A stretch of DNA of 64,000 bases from Actinoplanes octamycinicus (lineage in GTDB: Bacteria > Actinomycetota > Actinomycetes > Mycobacteriales > Micromonosporaceae), in assembly GCF_014205225.1 (NCBI RefSeq), contig NZ_JACHNB010000001.1:1240001-1304000 (forward strand), given 5' to 3'. Positions 1 through 8,860 of the stretch are shown in pieces; position 1 is the first letter of the stretch; every line of letters starts with the position of its first letter. Under the pieces are notes generated by a model. That model was given only the letters and a program-made list of their open reading frames with translations. It did not search any database and was not told where the DNA came from. The position numbers and the translations under genes are program-made.

Positions 1-1677
1 GAGCGGACCGCCGCCGACCGGACCGCTACCGACCGGACCGCCGCGGACCGGGCCGCGCAGCGGGCCGCGGAGCAGCGGACCGCCGGCCAGCGCGACGCGG
101 CCCGGGAGCTTGCCGACCGGACCTCGGCGGATCGGGCCGCCGCCCGGCGCGCCGCCGCCGACCGCGCGCCGAACCGGGCCACCGCCGAGCGGAGCGTGGC
201 CGACCGGACCACGGGCGACCGCACCGAGCGGGCCGGCGGCCGGAAGGACGACGACGTCAAGGACACCGGCACCGAGCGGCCGGCGGATGCCGCGAAGGAG
301 CCGCACGGCCCGGACCGCACCGCCCACCGTGCCCGGGCCAAGGCCGCCGGCGAACCGGCCGCGACGACCCCGGAGGCCACCACCGAGGCGACCGGCACCG
401 AGAAGGCGACCGAGGGTACCGAGAAGACCGACGCGGACGGCACCGCGCAGACCACCGCGACCGCGGTCGCCGTCCCGGCGATGCCGTTGGTCACCCCGGG
501 CGTCCCGGACGCTGCCCCGGCCGCCGCCACCGCCGGGACCGCCACCGGCCCGGCCGCCGCCACCGCGGTCGCCGCCGCCACGGCACCGGAGGCCACCGCG
601 CCCGCCCCGGCGGGTCAGCCCGCCGCCCCGGCGACCACCGCGCCCACCGCCGCCACGCCGGACGCGCCGCAGCAGGCCACCGGCGCGGCCACGGCGGCGG
701 CCGGGGTCGCGCCGGCCGCCGGTCCCGCGACCGCCGGCGCCGCTCCGGCCGCCGGGCAGCCCGGTGCCACGCCGGCCGGCACCGCGCCACAGCAGCAGCC
801 CGGAGTGGGCACCGCCGTCCCGGCCTCGGCCGGGGCCACCGCGGCCCGCCCGACCTGGGCGAGCCCGGCCGCCACCGGCACCGACCCGGCCGCCACGACG
901 AACGCCGAGGCCGCCGCGACCACGCCGGCCGACCCGGCCGCCACCGCCACGACGCCGGCCGGGACGCCGGCCGCGGCCACCGCCACGACGCCGGACACCG
1001 GCACCGACGCCGGGGGTGACCCGGGTGGGTCCGGGCAGCCGGGGGCGGAGGCGTTCGGTACCCCGGAGAACAACCAGCAGACCGCGACCGGACCGGCACC
1101 GCTGCCCACCGCGGTCCCGGCGGCGGCACAGCCCGCCGACGCCGGCCTGCCGCCCGGCGCGCCGCTGCCCGGGGTGGCCGGCCCGCAGGCCGCCGCGCCC
1201 GCCGCTCCGGCCGCTCCGGCCACGCCGGTCCCGGCGCCGAGCACGCCGATGCCGGTGCCGATGGCCGAGCAGCTGGCCATGCGGATCGTGCCGTTGCGGC
1301 TGGACGCGGACGGCGTGCACCGGCTCACCGTGCAGCTGCACCCGGTCGACCTGGGCCCGGTCCAGGTGGTCGCGGAGATCCGCAACGGCGACATCAGCGT
1401 GCAGCTCACCGGCGGCACCGAGGCCGGCACCGAGGCGATCCGGGACGCGCTCGACGACCTGCGCCGGGACCTGCGCGACGCCGGGTTCGGCAACTGCTCG
1501 CTGGACCTGCGCCAGGGCGGCCAGCAGGATCAGGCCCGGCAACGGTTCGAGGCGGGCGGCGGGTTCGGCCGGCGGACCGGCGGGGACGGCCCGGGCGGCA
1601 CCGAGCCGCCGGTCGAGCCGGCCCCGGTGACGACCCGGCGGATCACCCCGGCCGGGCGGTTCGACACCCACGCCTGA
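1..1677 (+). CDS. fliK: Flagellar hook-length control protein FliK, 5' end missing
   Basis: The frame is open to the first base of the window, so the N-terminus lies outside. FliK is the secreted molecular ruler that stops hook growth and switches the flagellar export gate to filament substrates. The C-terminal part, about 1260-1560, matches the FliK C-terminal domain: RIVPLRLDADGVHRLTVQL, then HPVDLGPVQVVAEI and a conserved LR-rich helix. The first 400 residues seen are very low complexity: Ala-Asp-Arg-Thr repeats, then Ala/Thr/Pro-rich sequence, as expected for the poorly conserved ruler region. It is the only flagellar gene here on the + strand and presumably ends an operon that begins to the left. 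It converges on the - strand flagellar genes. Confidence 0.85.
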   Translation, partial: ERTAADRTATDRTAADRAAQRAAEQRTAGQRDAARELADRTSADRAAARRAAADRAPNRATAERSVADRTTGDRTERAGGRKDDDVKDTGTERPADAAKEPHGPDRTAHRARAKAAGEPAATTPEATTEATGTEKATEGTEKTDADGTAQTTATAVAVPAMPLVTPGVPDAAPAAATAGTATGPAAATAVAAATAPEATAPAPAGQPAAPATTAPTAATPDAPQQATGAATAAAGVAPAAGPATAGAAPAAGQPGATPAGTAPQQQPGVGTAVPASAGATAARPTWASPAATGTDPAATTNAEAAATTPADPAATATTPAGTPAAATATTPDTGTDAGGDPGGSGQPGAEAFGTPENNQQTATGPAPLPTAVPAAAQPADAGLPPGAPLPGVAGPQAAAPAAPAAPATPVPAPSTPMPVPMAEQLAMRIVPLRLDADGVHRLTVQLHPVDLGPVQVVAEIRNGDISVQLTGGTEAGTEAIRDALDDLRRDLRDAGFGNCSLDLRQGGQQDQARQRFEAGGGFGRRTGGDGPGGTEPPVEPAPVTTRRITPAGRFDTHA

Positions 1678-1686
1678 CAGACGCGA

Positions 1687-1716
1687 GTCGGCGCCGGCCC
1701 AGAGGCCGGCGCCGAC
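1687..1716. terminator. Bidirectional terminator between fliK and the - strand flagellar operon
   Basis: Perfect 13-bp stem (1687-1699 with 1704-1716) and a CAGA loop, 10 bases after the fliK stop and 41 bases after the stop of the convergent small membrane gene. No U-tract, which is usual in high-GC actinobacteria. Confidence 0.8.
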
Positions 1717-1757
1717 GTCGTGCGCGCACTGACAACTCTTCCCCAAGGCGCCAGCGC

Positions 1758-1973
1758 TCAGTCCACCCGCTCACCCGGCGCGGCCGGGGTCTCCTCGGTG
1801 ACGCCGTAGCCGGAGGTGACGAACCGGAACCCGGCCAGCAGCACCGCCGCGATCGGCACCGCGATCAGGAACCGGATCAGCACCTGGGTCAGCTCGAGCT
1901 GGTCGAACAGCAGCCGGTACCACGCCGGCAGGCTGATCAGCAGCGCGAACACCAGGACCGACGGTCGGATCAT
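1758..1973 (-). CDS. Small two-helix membrane protein at the end of the fliM-flhA operon
   Basis: The 71-residue product has two predicted membrane helices (about 4-22 and 31-53) and a short acidic, Pro-rich tail. Its ATG overlaps the flhF-like stop in an ATGA tetranucleotide, so it is translationally coupled to flagellar genes. I do not recognise the family. Size and hairpin topology recall FliQ, which is missing from this cluster, but the FliQ core (FQAxTQxxExTLxFxPK) is not present, so it should not be called FliQ. A flagellar export or localisation accessory is a guess from position only. Confidence 0.6.
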   Translation of the reverse strand: MIRPSVLVFALLISLPAWYRLLFDQLELTQVLIRFLIAVPIAAVLLAGFRFVTSGYGVTEETPAAPGERVD

Positions 1974-3493
1974 CGGCGGCCCGTGCGGCCGGCCCGGCGG
2001 GGCGACGCGGCGACCGGCATCACCTCGGCGGCGATCCGGGCGCAGAGCATCGCGGCCCAGGCGTGCGGGGTGGCCGGTTTACCGTCCAGCGAGAAGATCG
2101 GCACGTCCAGCCCGAGCACCGACGCGGGATCCGCGGTGAGCTCCACGCTGTGCACCACCAGCGCCTCCACCTCGCCGAGATTGCGCAGGTGGCGCGCGGT
2201 GTCGGCGGTCTTGCGGGTGGCGTCGACGACGGCCCAGAGCGCGGTGGCGCCGAGCGCGTCGCACATGTCGTTCACCCAGAACTCGTCGGTGCCGCCGACC
2301 GGCGCGTCGATCACCACGATCCACGGGTGGTCCGAGGTCTGCAGCTTGTCGGCGCGGGACTCGGCGGCGTCCCGGCTGGAGATCAGCCGCGACGAGTGCA
2401 GGCCGGTGCCGGCCGTCGAGGGCGCCGCCAGCAGCAGGTGGGTCTGGTCCACGTGGATCTGTTCCAGCAGCTGCTTGGCGATCGGCACGGCGGTGTGCAC
2501 CTCGCCGGCCAGCACCAGGATCTCGCCCGGGCCGTCCGGGATGCCGGGCGCGGCCGGCCGGGAGGCGAGCACGCTGAGCACCCCGGCGTAGGTGTCGCCG
2601 CCGGTGATCTGCCGGGCCATCTCCTCCGGCATGCCGACCGTCATCAGGTTGGTCTGCACCGGGTCGAGGTCGTCGGCGGCCCGGGACCGGACCGGCTTGG
2701 CCTTCGGCGCGGGCGGCGGCGGGGCGGCGGCCGGGACCGGCTCGTCGTCCTCGGAGAGGCCGTAGACCTCGGCCGCGGAGCGGATCGGGGCCGGCGGCGG
2801 CTGCTGCTGGAACGCGGCCCGGGGTGGCGCCGCGCTCGGCTCGGCCGGGCGGATCGGCGCCGGCGAGACGGCCGCCGGGGAGACCGGGGCGGTCCGTTCC
2901 GGGCGGCTGGGCCGGCCGGGCAGCGCGGCCGGCAGGCTGGGCCGGGCGCCGCCGTTGACCGGTGACTCGGTCGCGGTGGCCGGGGTGAACGGGCGTACCC
3001 CGCCGGCGTCCGGGTCGGCCGGCTGCCGGACCCGGTGGCCGGACCGGTGCGTCTCGCCCAGGTGACTGGCCACGTCCAGGCCGGCCATCAGCTCGGCGAA
3101 CGCGGCGCCGGTGTCGCCCAGTGCGGCGTCCCGGCCCTCCTGCCGGGCCGGTGCGCCCAGCTTCGGGATGCCGGGCCGGCCGGGCGGCGGGGCCGGCGGC
3201 ACGTCGCCGGTGAACCGGTCCCGCGACTCGGCCTGTTCGAGCAGCCGTTCCAGCGGGTTTGCGCCGTTCCCGGCGACGGTCTGTTGCGCCATGTCCTCAC
3301 TGTCCTCATGTGCGTCCGATACGTCCGGTACCTCGACGGAGACCTCGTAGTGCTGCTTCGCGAAGAAGCCTCCGATGCCACCGCTGCGTACCTTGTCGGC
3401 GGAGATGATCCGGACGCGCGAGCCGTACTCGTCGCGTACCTGAGCCAGTAACGGCTCGATGGCAGGTCCCTCAAGCAGCACCCGCGTAGGCAC
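1970..3493 (-). CDS. FlhF-like protein with degenerate SRP-type GTPase domain
   Basis: Residues 1-55 match the FlhF N-terminus: an LxxVRxxYGxxxRIISAxKVRxGGxxGFF pattern, followed by a beta strand ending EVSVEV. A Pro/Ala-rich linker follows, then from about 320 a domain with SRP-GTPase-like spacing (ILVLAGEVHTAVPIAKQLL, WIVVIDAP, ALWAVVDATRKTADT). The GxxGxGKT P-loop expected after ILVLAG is absent, so GTP binding is unlikely. FlhF normally positions flagella. The gene follows flhA with a 23-bp overlap, which is the common flhA-flhF order. GTG start; a second GTG three codons later is also possible. Length 507 aa is somewhat longer than usual FlhF. Confidence 0.7.
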   Translation of the reverse strand: MPTRVLLEGPAIEPLLAQVRDEYGSRVRIISADKVRSGGIGGFFAKQHYEVSVEVPDVSDAHEDSEDMAQQTVAGNGANPLERLLEQAESRDRFTGDVPPAPPPGRPGIPKLGAPARQEGRDAALGDTGAAFAELMAGLDVASHLGETHRSGHRVRQPADPDAGGVRPFTPATATESPVNGGARPSLPAALPGRPSRPERTAPVSPAAVSPAPIRPAEPSAAPPRAAFQQQPPPAPIRSAAEVYGLSEDDEPVPAAAPPPPAPKAKPVRSRAADDLDPVQTNLMTVGMPEEMARQITGGDTYAGVLSVLASRPAAPGIPDGPGEILVLAGEVHTAVPIAKQLLEQIHVDQTHLLLAAPSTAGTGLHSSRLISSRDAAESRADKLQTSDHPWIVVIDAPVGGTDEFWVNDMCDALGATALWAVVDATRKTADTARHLRNLGEVEALVVHSVELTADPASVLGLDVPIFSLDGKPATPHAWAAMLCARIAAEVMPVAASPRRAGRTGRR

Positions 3494-5513
3494 CGTTCAC
3501 CACCCCTATCGTTTCGATCTGTGCGGTGGAACCAGAGATTTCGCTGTACGACAGCACCTGCACCCGGCGCGAGCCGGCCCGCAGCAGTCGCATCAGCGGC
3601 AACCGCAACTGTGGCGAGCAGGCCAGGACCGGGTTCAGGCCCTGCTGCTCGGCGGCCTCGGCGAGCCGGCTGGCCTCGCTGACGATCGCCTCGGCACGCA
3701 TGCCGTCGATCGCCATGAAGGCGCCGGTCTCGCTCGGTCGCAGCGATTCGAGCAGACTCTGCTCGAGCATCGGGTCGAGTGTGATCACGGTGAGCCGGCC
3801 GCCGACCGCGTACTGGGCGGCGATCGCCGGGCCCAGCCCGCTCCGGGCGGCCTCGACCAGGCCGTCGTGATCCATCGACAGTTTGGCGCGCAGCGACAGC
3901 GCCTCGAAGATCCGGACCAGGTCGCGGATCGGCACGCCCTCGTCCAGCAGCGACTGCAGCACCTTCTGGATCTGGCCCAGGCTGAGCAGCCCCGGGGTCA
4001 GTTCCTCGACCACCACCGGGTGGGTCCGCTTGACCATCTCGGTCAGCGCCCGGACGTCCTCCCGGCCGAGCAGCCGGCTGGCGTTGCTGCGGACCACCTC
4101 GGCCAGGTGCGTGATGATCACCGAGGCCCGGTCCACGACCGTGGCCCCGGAGAGCTCGGCCTGGTAGTGCAGCTCGGCCGGGACCCACTTGCCGGCCAGC
4201 CCGAAGACCGGCTCGACACCGGCCCGGCCGGGCAGCGCCTGCAGCCCCTCGCCGATCGCCAGGACCGTCCCGGGCGGCGCCTGACCGGAGCCGGCGTCGG
4301 TGCCGGAGATCCGGATCGCGTACGACGACAGCGGCAGGTCCAGGTCGTCCCGGGTGCGCACCGGCGGCATGATCACCCCGAGCTCCAGGGCCATCTTGCG
4401 GCGCAGCGCGCGCACCCGGTCGAGCAGGTCGCCGCTGCTGGCGTCGACCAGGTCGACCAGGTCCGGGGCGAGGGCCAGCTCGAGCGGGTCGATCCGCATT
4501 TCACCGAGCAGCGACTCGGGCGAGTCGGCGGCCGGCATCTCGACCGCCTCGGCGACCGGCGCGACCTCCTCCGGGATCGGCTCCTTGATCCGCTGCGCGA
4601 TCACCAGCACCCCGATCCCGACCACCAGGAACGGGATCTTCGGCAGGCCCGGGATGACGCACAGGGCGAGGGCCGCGCCGCCGCCGATCCGCAGCGCCAG
4701 CCGGTTCTGGCTGAGCTGGGCGGTGACGCTCTGGCCCATGTCGCCGGAGGTGGCCGAGCGGGTCACGATCAGACCGGTGGCCACCGAGAGCAGCAGTGCC
4801 GGCACCTGGGAGACCAGGCCGTCGCCGATGCTCAGCATGCTGAACTGGTTCATCGCGTCGACCGGGGCCAGGCCGTGCTGGACCACGCCGACCGCGAAGC
4901 CGCCGATCAGGTTGATCAGGGTGATGATGATGGCCGCGATGGCGTCGCCCTTGACGAATTTGGAGCCACCGTCCATCGCGCCGTAGAACTCGGCCTCGGC
5001 GGCCACCTCGGCCCGGCGCTTCTTCGCCCCGGCCTCGTCGATCAGGCCGGCGTTCAGGTCGGCGTCGATCGCCATCTGCTTGCCGGGCATCGCGTCGAGG
5101 GTGAACCGGGCGCCCACCTCGGCGACCCGCTCGGCGCCCTTGGTCACCACGATCATCTGGACGATCACCAGGATCGAGAAGATCACCAGCCCGATCACCA
5201 GGTTGCCACCGACCACGAAGCTGCCGAACGCGTGGATCACCTTGCCGGCGTCGCCGTCGCGCAGCACCAGCCGGGTGGCGCTGATGTTGAGCGCCAGCCG
5301 GAAGAGCGTCATCACCAGCAGCAACGCCGGGAACACCGCGAAGTCCAGCGGCTTCTGCACGAACATGCTGGTCAGCAGGACCAGGAGGGCCACCGTGATG
5401 TTGAGCGCGATCAGCAGGTCCAACAGGAAGGTCGGCAACGGGACGACCATCATGATGATGATGCCGATGACCCCGATGGGTACGGCGAGCTTGCTGAGGC
5501 TCAGGTTCTTCAC
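3471..5513 (-). CDS. flhA: Flagellar type III export protein FlhA
   Basis: FlhA is the nonameric inner-membrane export-gate component with a large cytoplasmic substrate-docking ring. The N-terminal half has about eight membrane helices starting LAVPIGVIGIIIMMVVPLP. The FHIPEP-family signature follows, with the conserved loop RFTLDAMPGKQMAIDADL. The C-terminal 300 residues form the soluble domain. I chose the GTG at 5513 (680 aa) because GGAAGG lies just upstream and homologues begin near this point. An ATG at 5546 would add 11 unlikely residues (MASDCPCREGV). The gene follows flhB after a 148-base gap and overlaps the flhF-like gene. Confidence 0.93.
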   Translation of the reverse strand: MKNLSLSKLAVPIGVIGIIIMMVVPLPTFLLDLLIALNITVALLVLLTSMFVQKPLDFAVFPALLLVMTLFRLALNISATRLVLRDGDAGKVIHAFGSFVVGGNLVIGLVIFSILVIVQMIVVTKGAERVAEVGARFTLDAMPGKQMAIDADLNAGLIDEAGAKKRRAEVAAEAEFYGAMDGGSKFVKGDAIAAIIITLINLIGGFAVGVVQHGLAPVDAMNQFSMLSIGDGLVSQVPALLLSVATGLIVTRSATSGDMGQSVTAQLSQNRLALRIGGGAALALCVIPGLPKIPFLVVGIGVLVIAQRIKEPIPEEVAPVAEAVEMPAADSPESLLGEMRIDPLELALAPDLVDLVDASSGDLLDRVRALRRKMALELGVIMPPVRTRDDLDLPLSSYAIRISGTDAGSGQAPPGTVLAIGEGLQALPGRAGVEPVFGLAGKWVPAELHYQAELSGATVVDRASVIITHLAEVVRSNASRLLGREDVRALTEMVKRTHPVVVEELTPGLLSLGQIQKVLQSLLDEGVPIRDLVRIFEALSLRAKLSMDHDGLVEAARSGLGPAIAAQYAVGGRLTVITLDPMLEQSLLESLRPSETGAFMAIDGMRAEAIVSEASRLAEAAEQQGLNPVLACSPQLRLPLMRLLRAGSRRVQVLSYSEISGSTAQIETIGVVNGAYAGAA

Positions 5514-5661
5514 GACACCTTCCCGGCATGGACAGTCCGACGCCATCCGGGCCCCGGTGACCCGCCCTTACCGGCGTGTCACTGGGACCCCTGTGGCACC
5601 GCCACGCCCCGATCTTCCCCGGTTACTGCGCGCTACGTGAGTAAATCTCCCGAAATTTCGG

Positions 5662-6753
5662 TTACGTCATTGCCGGCGTGGGGTTGGGGTTGCGGTGCAG
5701 GCCGGCCGCCGAGCCCTTCGCCTTGAGACTCATCACGAACGCCAGCACCCGGGCCACCGCCCCGAAGAACTCGGCCGGGATCTCCTGGCCCACCTCGCAG
5801 CCGGCGTTCAGCGCCCGGGCCAGCGCGACGTCCTGCACCATCGGCACCCGGTTCTCGGTGGCCAGCTCCCGGATCTTCGCGGCCAGCGGGCCCTTTCCTT
5901 TGGCCACCACCCGCGGGGCGCCCTTCTCCGGCTCGTAGCGCAACGCCACCGCGACGTGCACCGGGTTGACCACCACGACGTCCGCGGTGGGCACGTCGGC
6001 CATCTGCCGGTTGCGCGCCATGGCGAACTGCCGGGCCCGGATCTGCGCCTTGATCAGCGGGTCGCCCTCGGCGTTCTTGTTCTCCTGCTTGACCTCTTCC
6101 TTGGTCATCCGCAGTTGCTTGTTGGTCCGCCGCCGGACCACGAAGTAGTCGGCCGCGGCCATCGCGATGCCGGCCACCGCCGCCGCCCGGATCAGTGACA
6201 GCGCCGCGTCGGTGACGATGCCGAGCAGCGCGGTCAGCGGCAACCGGCCCGCGGTCATCAGCTGCGGCACGATGTCCTTCATCGTCATCCACAGCACCCC
6301 GGCCAGCACCCCGGTCTTGACCAGCGCCTTGGTGGCCTCCCAGAGCGCGTGCGGGCCGAGCATCCGCTTCAGCCCGGGCCACGGGTTGAGCCGGTTGAAC
6401 TTCGGGATGAACAGCTTGCTCGCCACCCGGATGCCGCCCTGCGCGCCGGCCGCGGCGACGCCCACCGCCATCATGGTCAGCGCCAGCGGCAGCACCGTCC
6501 AGCCCGCGCTGAGCAGGCCGTCCTTGAACATCGCCAGGCCCTTGCCGGGGTCCGGGTCGGCGATCGTCTCGGGCACCTTGGCGATCATTTCCTCGGCGTG
6601 CTGCATCGCCTTGCCCAGGGTGCGGGGCAGCATCACGCTGGCGGCGAGCATGCCGAACCAGGCGCCCAGGTCCGGCGTACGCCCGATCTGGCCCTCTTGC
6701 TTGGCCTTCTTGAGCTTTTGGGCTGTCGGTTGTTCGGTCTTCTCCCCCGACAT
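5662..6753 (-). CDS. flhB: Flagellar type III export switch protein FlhB
   Basis: The 363-aa protein has the family N-terminus (GEKTEQPTAQKLKKAKQEGQ), four membrane helices and a cytoplasmic autocleavage domain. The cleavage site is N263-P264-V265-H266, a conservative variant of NPTH; Asn-Pro and His are kept, so self-cleavage should occur. FlhB works with FliK to switch export from rod/hook to filament proteins. Its ATG follows the fliR TAG with no gap, indicating coupled translation. Confidence 0.95.
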   Translation of the reverse strand: MSGEKTEQPTAQKLKKAKQEGQIGRTPDLGAWFGMLAASVMLPRTLGKAMQHAEEMIAKVPETIADPDPGKGLAMFKDGLLSAGWTVLPLALTMMAVGVAAAGAQGGIRVASKLFIPKFNRLNPWPGLKRMLGPHALWEATKALVKTGVLAGVLWMTMKDIVPQLMTAGRLPLTALLGIVTDAALSLIRAAAVAGIAMAAADYFVVRRRTNKQLRMTKEEVKQENKNAEGDPLIKAQIRARQFAMARNRQMADVPTADVVVVNPVHVAVALRYEPEKGAPRVVAKGKGPLAAKIRELATENRVPMVQDVALARALNAGCEVGQEIPAEFFGAVARVLAFVMSLKAKGSAAGLHRNPNPTPAMT

Positions 6754-7518
6754 CTAGCCCCCGCTCAGCCGGACCACCGCCGTCACCGACCGCTCGACCA
6801 GCGTGTGCAGCGCACCGGGCAGCATCGAGATGGCCAGCCCGGCCAGCGTCACCACCAGGAAGATCTTGATGGGGAAGCCGAGCTGGAACGCGTTCAACGC
6901 GGGCGCCACCCGGTTGAGCAGGCCGAGCGCCACGTCGGCGAGGAACAGCACGCAGATCAGCGGACCGGCGATCTGCAGCGCCGCCAGGAACATCTCGCCG
7001 ACCCCGCTGACCAGCAGCCGGCTGAACGTCTCGAAGGAGAACGTGGTGTTCAGCGGCAGCGTCCGGAAGCTCTGCAGGAAGCCGCGCAGGATCAGCTGGT
7101 GCCCGTCGCTGGCGAACAGCAGGGTGACCGCGACCAGGTTGTAGAACCGGCCGAAGATCGAGCTCTGGCTCATCCCGAGCGGGTCGTACGCGGTGGCCAG
7201 GGTGAACCCGCCGAACAGGTCGAGCAGGTCACCGGCGGCCTGCAGGGCGGCGAACAGCAGCGCGGTGAGGAACCCGAGCCCGACCCCGACGAAGATCTGC
7301 AGGGCCACCGCGGCGATCAGCGCCGGCGTCTCCAGCGACGGCAGCGTGGTGCGCAGGTACGGCGCCATCGGCAGCGCCATCCCGACCGAGAGCAGCGCCT
7401 TCACCGGCCCGGGGATGAGCCGCGAGTTGAACGGCGGGCAGATCACCATCCACGCGCCGGTCCGGCAGGCCCCCAGCATGATCGCCAGCAGCTCGGCGAT
7501 CGGCACGTTGTAGTTCAT
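6754..7518 (-). CDS. fliR: Flagellar export gate protein FliR
   Basis: 254 residues, hydrophobic throughout, with the expected five to six membrane segments and the conserved early motif ICPPFNSRLIPGPVK plus GGFTLATAYDP in the middle. FliR joins FliP and FliQ in the export-gate core, and its C-terminus contacts FlhB. Only one base separates the fliP stop from the fliR ATG, so the usual fliQ gene is not present between them. Confidence 0.94.
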   Translation of the reverse strand: MNYNVPIAELLAIMLGACRTGAWMVICPPFNSRLIPGPVKALLSVGMALPMAPYLRTTLPSLETPALIAAVALQIFVGVGLGFLTALLFAALQAAGDLLDLFGGFTLATAYDPLGMSQSSIFGRFYNLVAVTLLFASDGHQLILRGFLQSFRTLPLNTTFSFETFSRLLVSGVGEMFLAALQIAGPLICVLFLADVALGLLNRVAPALNAFQLGFPIKIFLVVTLAGLAISMLPGALHTLVERSVTAVVRLSGG

Positions 7519-7519
7519 C

Positions 7520-8401
7520 TCAGGTCCGGTACGAACCGACCAGCGCCGTGATGATCAGCCCCCAGCCGTTGACCAGCACGAACAGCAGCAGCTTGAACGG
7601 CAGCGCGACGGTCACCGGGGGCAGCATCATCATGCCCAGCGACATCAGCGACGCGGAGACCACCAGGTCGATGATCAGGAAGGGGATGAAGATGACGAAC
7701 CCGATGATGAACGCGGCGCGCAGCTCGGAGAGCACGAACGCGGGCACCAGCGTGGTCAGCGGCACCGCGTCCCGGTTCGCCGGCTTCTTCGCGTCGGACA
7801 CCTTGAGCAGCAGCGCCAGCTCGTCCTCGCGGGTGGTCCGCCACATGAACTCGCGCAGCGGCTTGATGCCGTCGTTGAACGCCTGCGACTGGGTCTTGTC
7901 ACCCTTCAGGTAGGGCTGCACGCCCACGTCGTTCATCTGCGAGACGGTCGGCCCCATGATGAAAAGGCTGAGGAACAGGGCCAGCCCGGCGATCACCTGG
8001 TTGGGCGGCAGGGTGGTCAGCCCGAGCGCGTTGCGGGTGATCCCGAGGACCATGAAGACCTTGGTGAAGCACGTGCAGAGCAGCAGCAGCGCGGGCGCCA
8101 CCGAGAGCAGCGTCAGGCCCAGCACGATCACCAGGCTGGAGGCCGGACGGCTGCCGTCCGGGTTCGTACCGTTGATGTTGAAGTTGATGCTCGGCGGCGA
8201 GGTCGCCGGCGCCTGCGGCACCCGCTTCACCACCGGTTGCCGCTCCGCCGCCGGGTGCGCCGGCGCCTGCGGCGCTCTCTGCGGTACGACCATCGGCGCC
8301 GCCACCTCGGCTCCGGGCGGGCCGGGCGCCGCGTTCACCGGCGCCGGGAACGCGAGTGCCAGTCCGGCACCCACGATGAGCAGCAGGATCACGCGTCGCA
8401 T
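7520..8401 (-). CDS. fliP: Flagellar export gate protein FliP
   Basis: 293 residues with a signal peptide (about 1-25, ending VNAAP), an Ala/Pro-rich periplasmic segment, then the FliP core: SLVIVLGLTLLSVAPALLLL, CFTKVFMVLGITRNALG, PPNQVIAGLALFLSLFIMGP and, at the end, FVIFIPFLIIDLVVSASLMSLGMMMLPPVTVALPFKL. FliP forms the pentameric export-gate platform. The extended N-terminal proline-rich region (about 27-75) is longer than in enteric FliP. It lies between fliO (stop five bases upstream of the ATG) and fliR. Confidence 0.95.
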   Translation of the reverse strand: MRRVILLLIVGAGLALAFPAPVNAAPGPPGAEVAAPMVVPQRAPQAPAHPAAERQPVVKRVPQAPATSPPSINFNINGTNPDGSRPASSLVIVLGLTLLSVAPALLLLCTCFTKVFMVLGITRNALGLTTLPPNQVIAGLALFLSLFIMGPTVSQMNDVGVQPYLKGDKTQSQAFNDGIKPLREFMWRTTREDELALLLKVSDAKKPANRDAVPLTTLVPAFVLSELRAAFIIGFVIFIPFLIIDLVVSASLMSLGMMMLPPVTVALPFKLLLFVLVNGWGLIITALVGSYRT

Positions 8402-8405
8402 CAGA

Positions 8406-8849
8406 TCATCGCCTCGTCGTTCGCTCGCGCAGGAACTCCAGGGTCGAGCTCCAGGTCTTCGGCGACAGGATCGAGCCGTGCTGCGCCGGGCCGGTGGGCG
8501 CGGCCGGGTGCCGCCCCGGCAGGGTCGTCGTGGTCCCGTCCACCTCGATCAGCTCGGTCGGCTCCAGCACCAGGTGGTCGCGGTGCTCGGCGTGCGGCGT
8601 CTCGAACATCTCCAGCTCGGCCTCGCCCAGGTAGCTGATCTGCTGGTCGGTCACGCCGAGCACCATCGCGCGGTCGGCCACCCGGACCACCGCCACCGAC
8701 GAGCCGCGGGACAACTGCTGGCGGTTGAGCACCGCCAGCTGGCCGTGACTGCTCTTGCCGAACGGGCGGCGCAGCGCCCGGGCCAGTCCCCACATCATGA
8801 ACAGCACGATGAATAGGGAGAAGCCGACCTGGAGGAGGAGCCGGAACAA
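8406..8849 (-). CDS. fliO: Flagellar biosynthesis protein FliO
   Basis: 147-residue protein: one N-terminal membrane helix (LLLQVGFSLFIVLFMMWGLARAL) and a small cytoplasmic domain containing LSRGSSVAVVRVADRAMVLGVTDQQISYL, which is typical of FliO. FliO is a chaperone-like scaffold for FliP assembly. The start chosen is TTG at 8849, because AGGAG sits eight bases upstream and the open frame further upstream is antisense-like sequence inside fliN. It begins 11 bases after the fliN stop and ends just before fliP. Confidence 0.85.
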   Translation of the reverse strand: MFRLLLQVGFSLFIVLFMMWGLARALRRPFGKSSHGQLAVLNRQQLSRGSSVAVVRVADRAMVLGVTDQQISYLGEAELEMFETPHAEHRDHLVLEPTELIEVDGTTTTLPGRHPAAPTGPAQHGSILSPKTWSSTLEFLRERTTRR

Positions 8850-8860
8850 GGTCGTGACTC

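Noticed and set aside
1758..1973. Calling the 71-aa membrane protein FliQ
   Set aside because: No FQAxTQ or FxPK motif; only size and two helices are alike.
5514..5661. FliA-type promoter before flhA (CTCA at 5638-5641 and GGGGAA 17 bases on)
   Set aside because: The -10 has two mismatches in the six core positions; flhA is probably read through from fliM.
3459..5726. Very long open frame (about 750 codons) antisense to flhA, and similar long antisense frames over ygfZ, the helicase and cheA
   Set aside because: They are Gln/His/Arg/Asp-rich translations of the opposite strand of well-identified genes in DNA with few stop codons. No domains.
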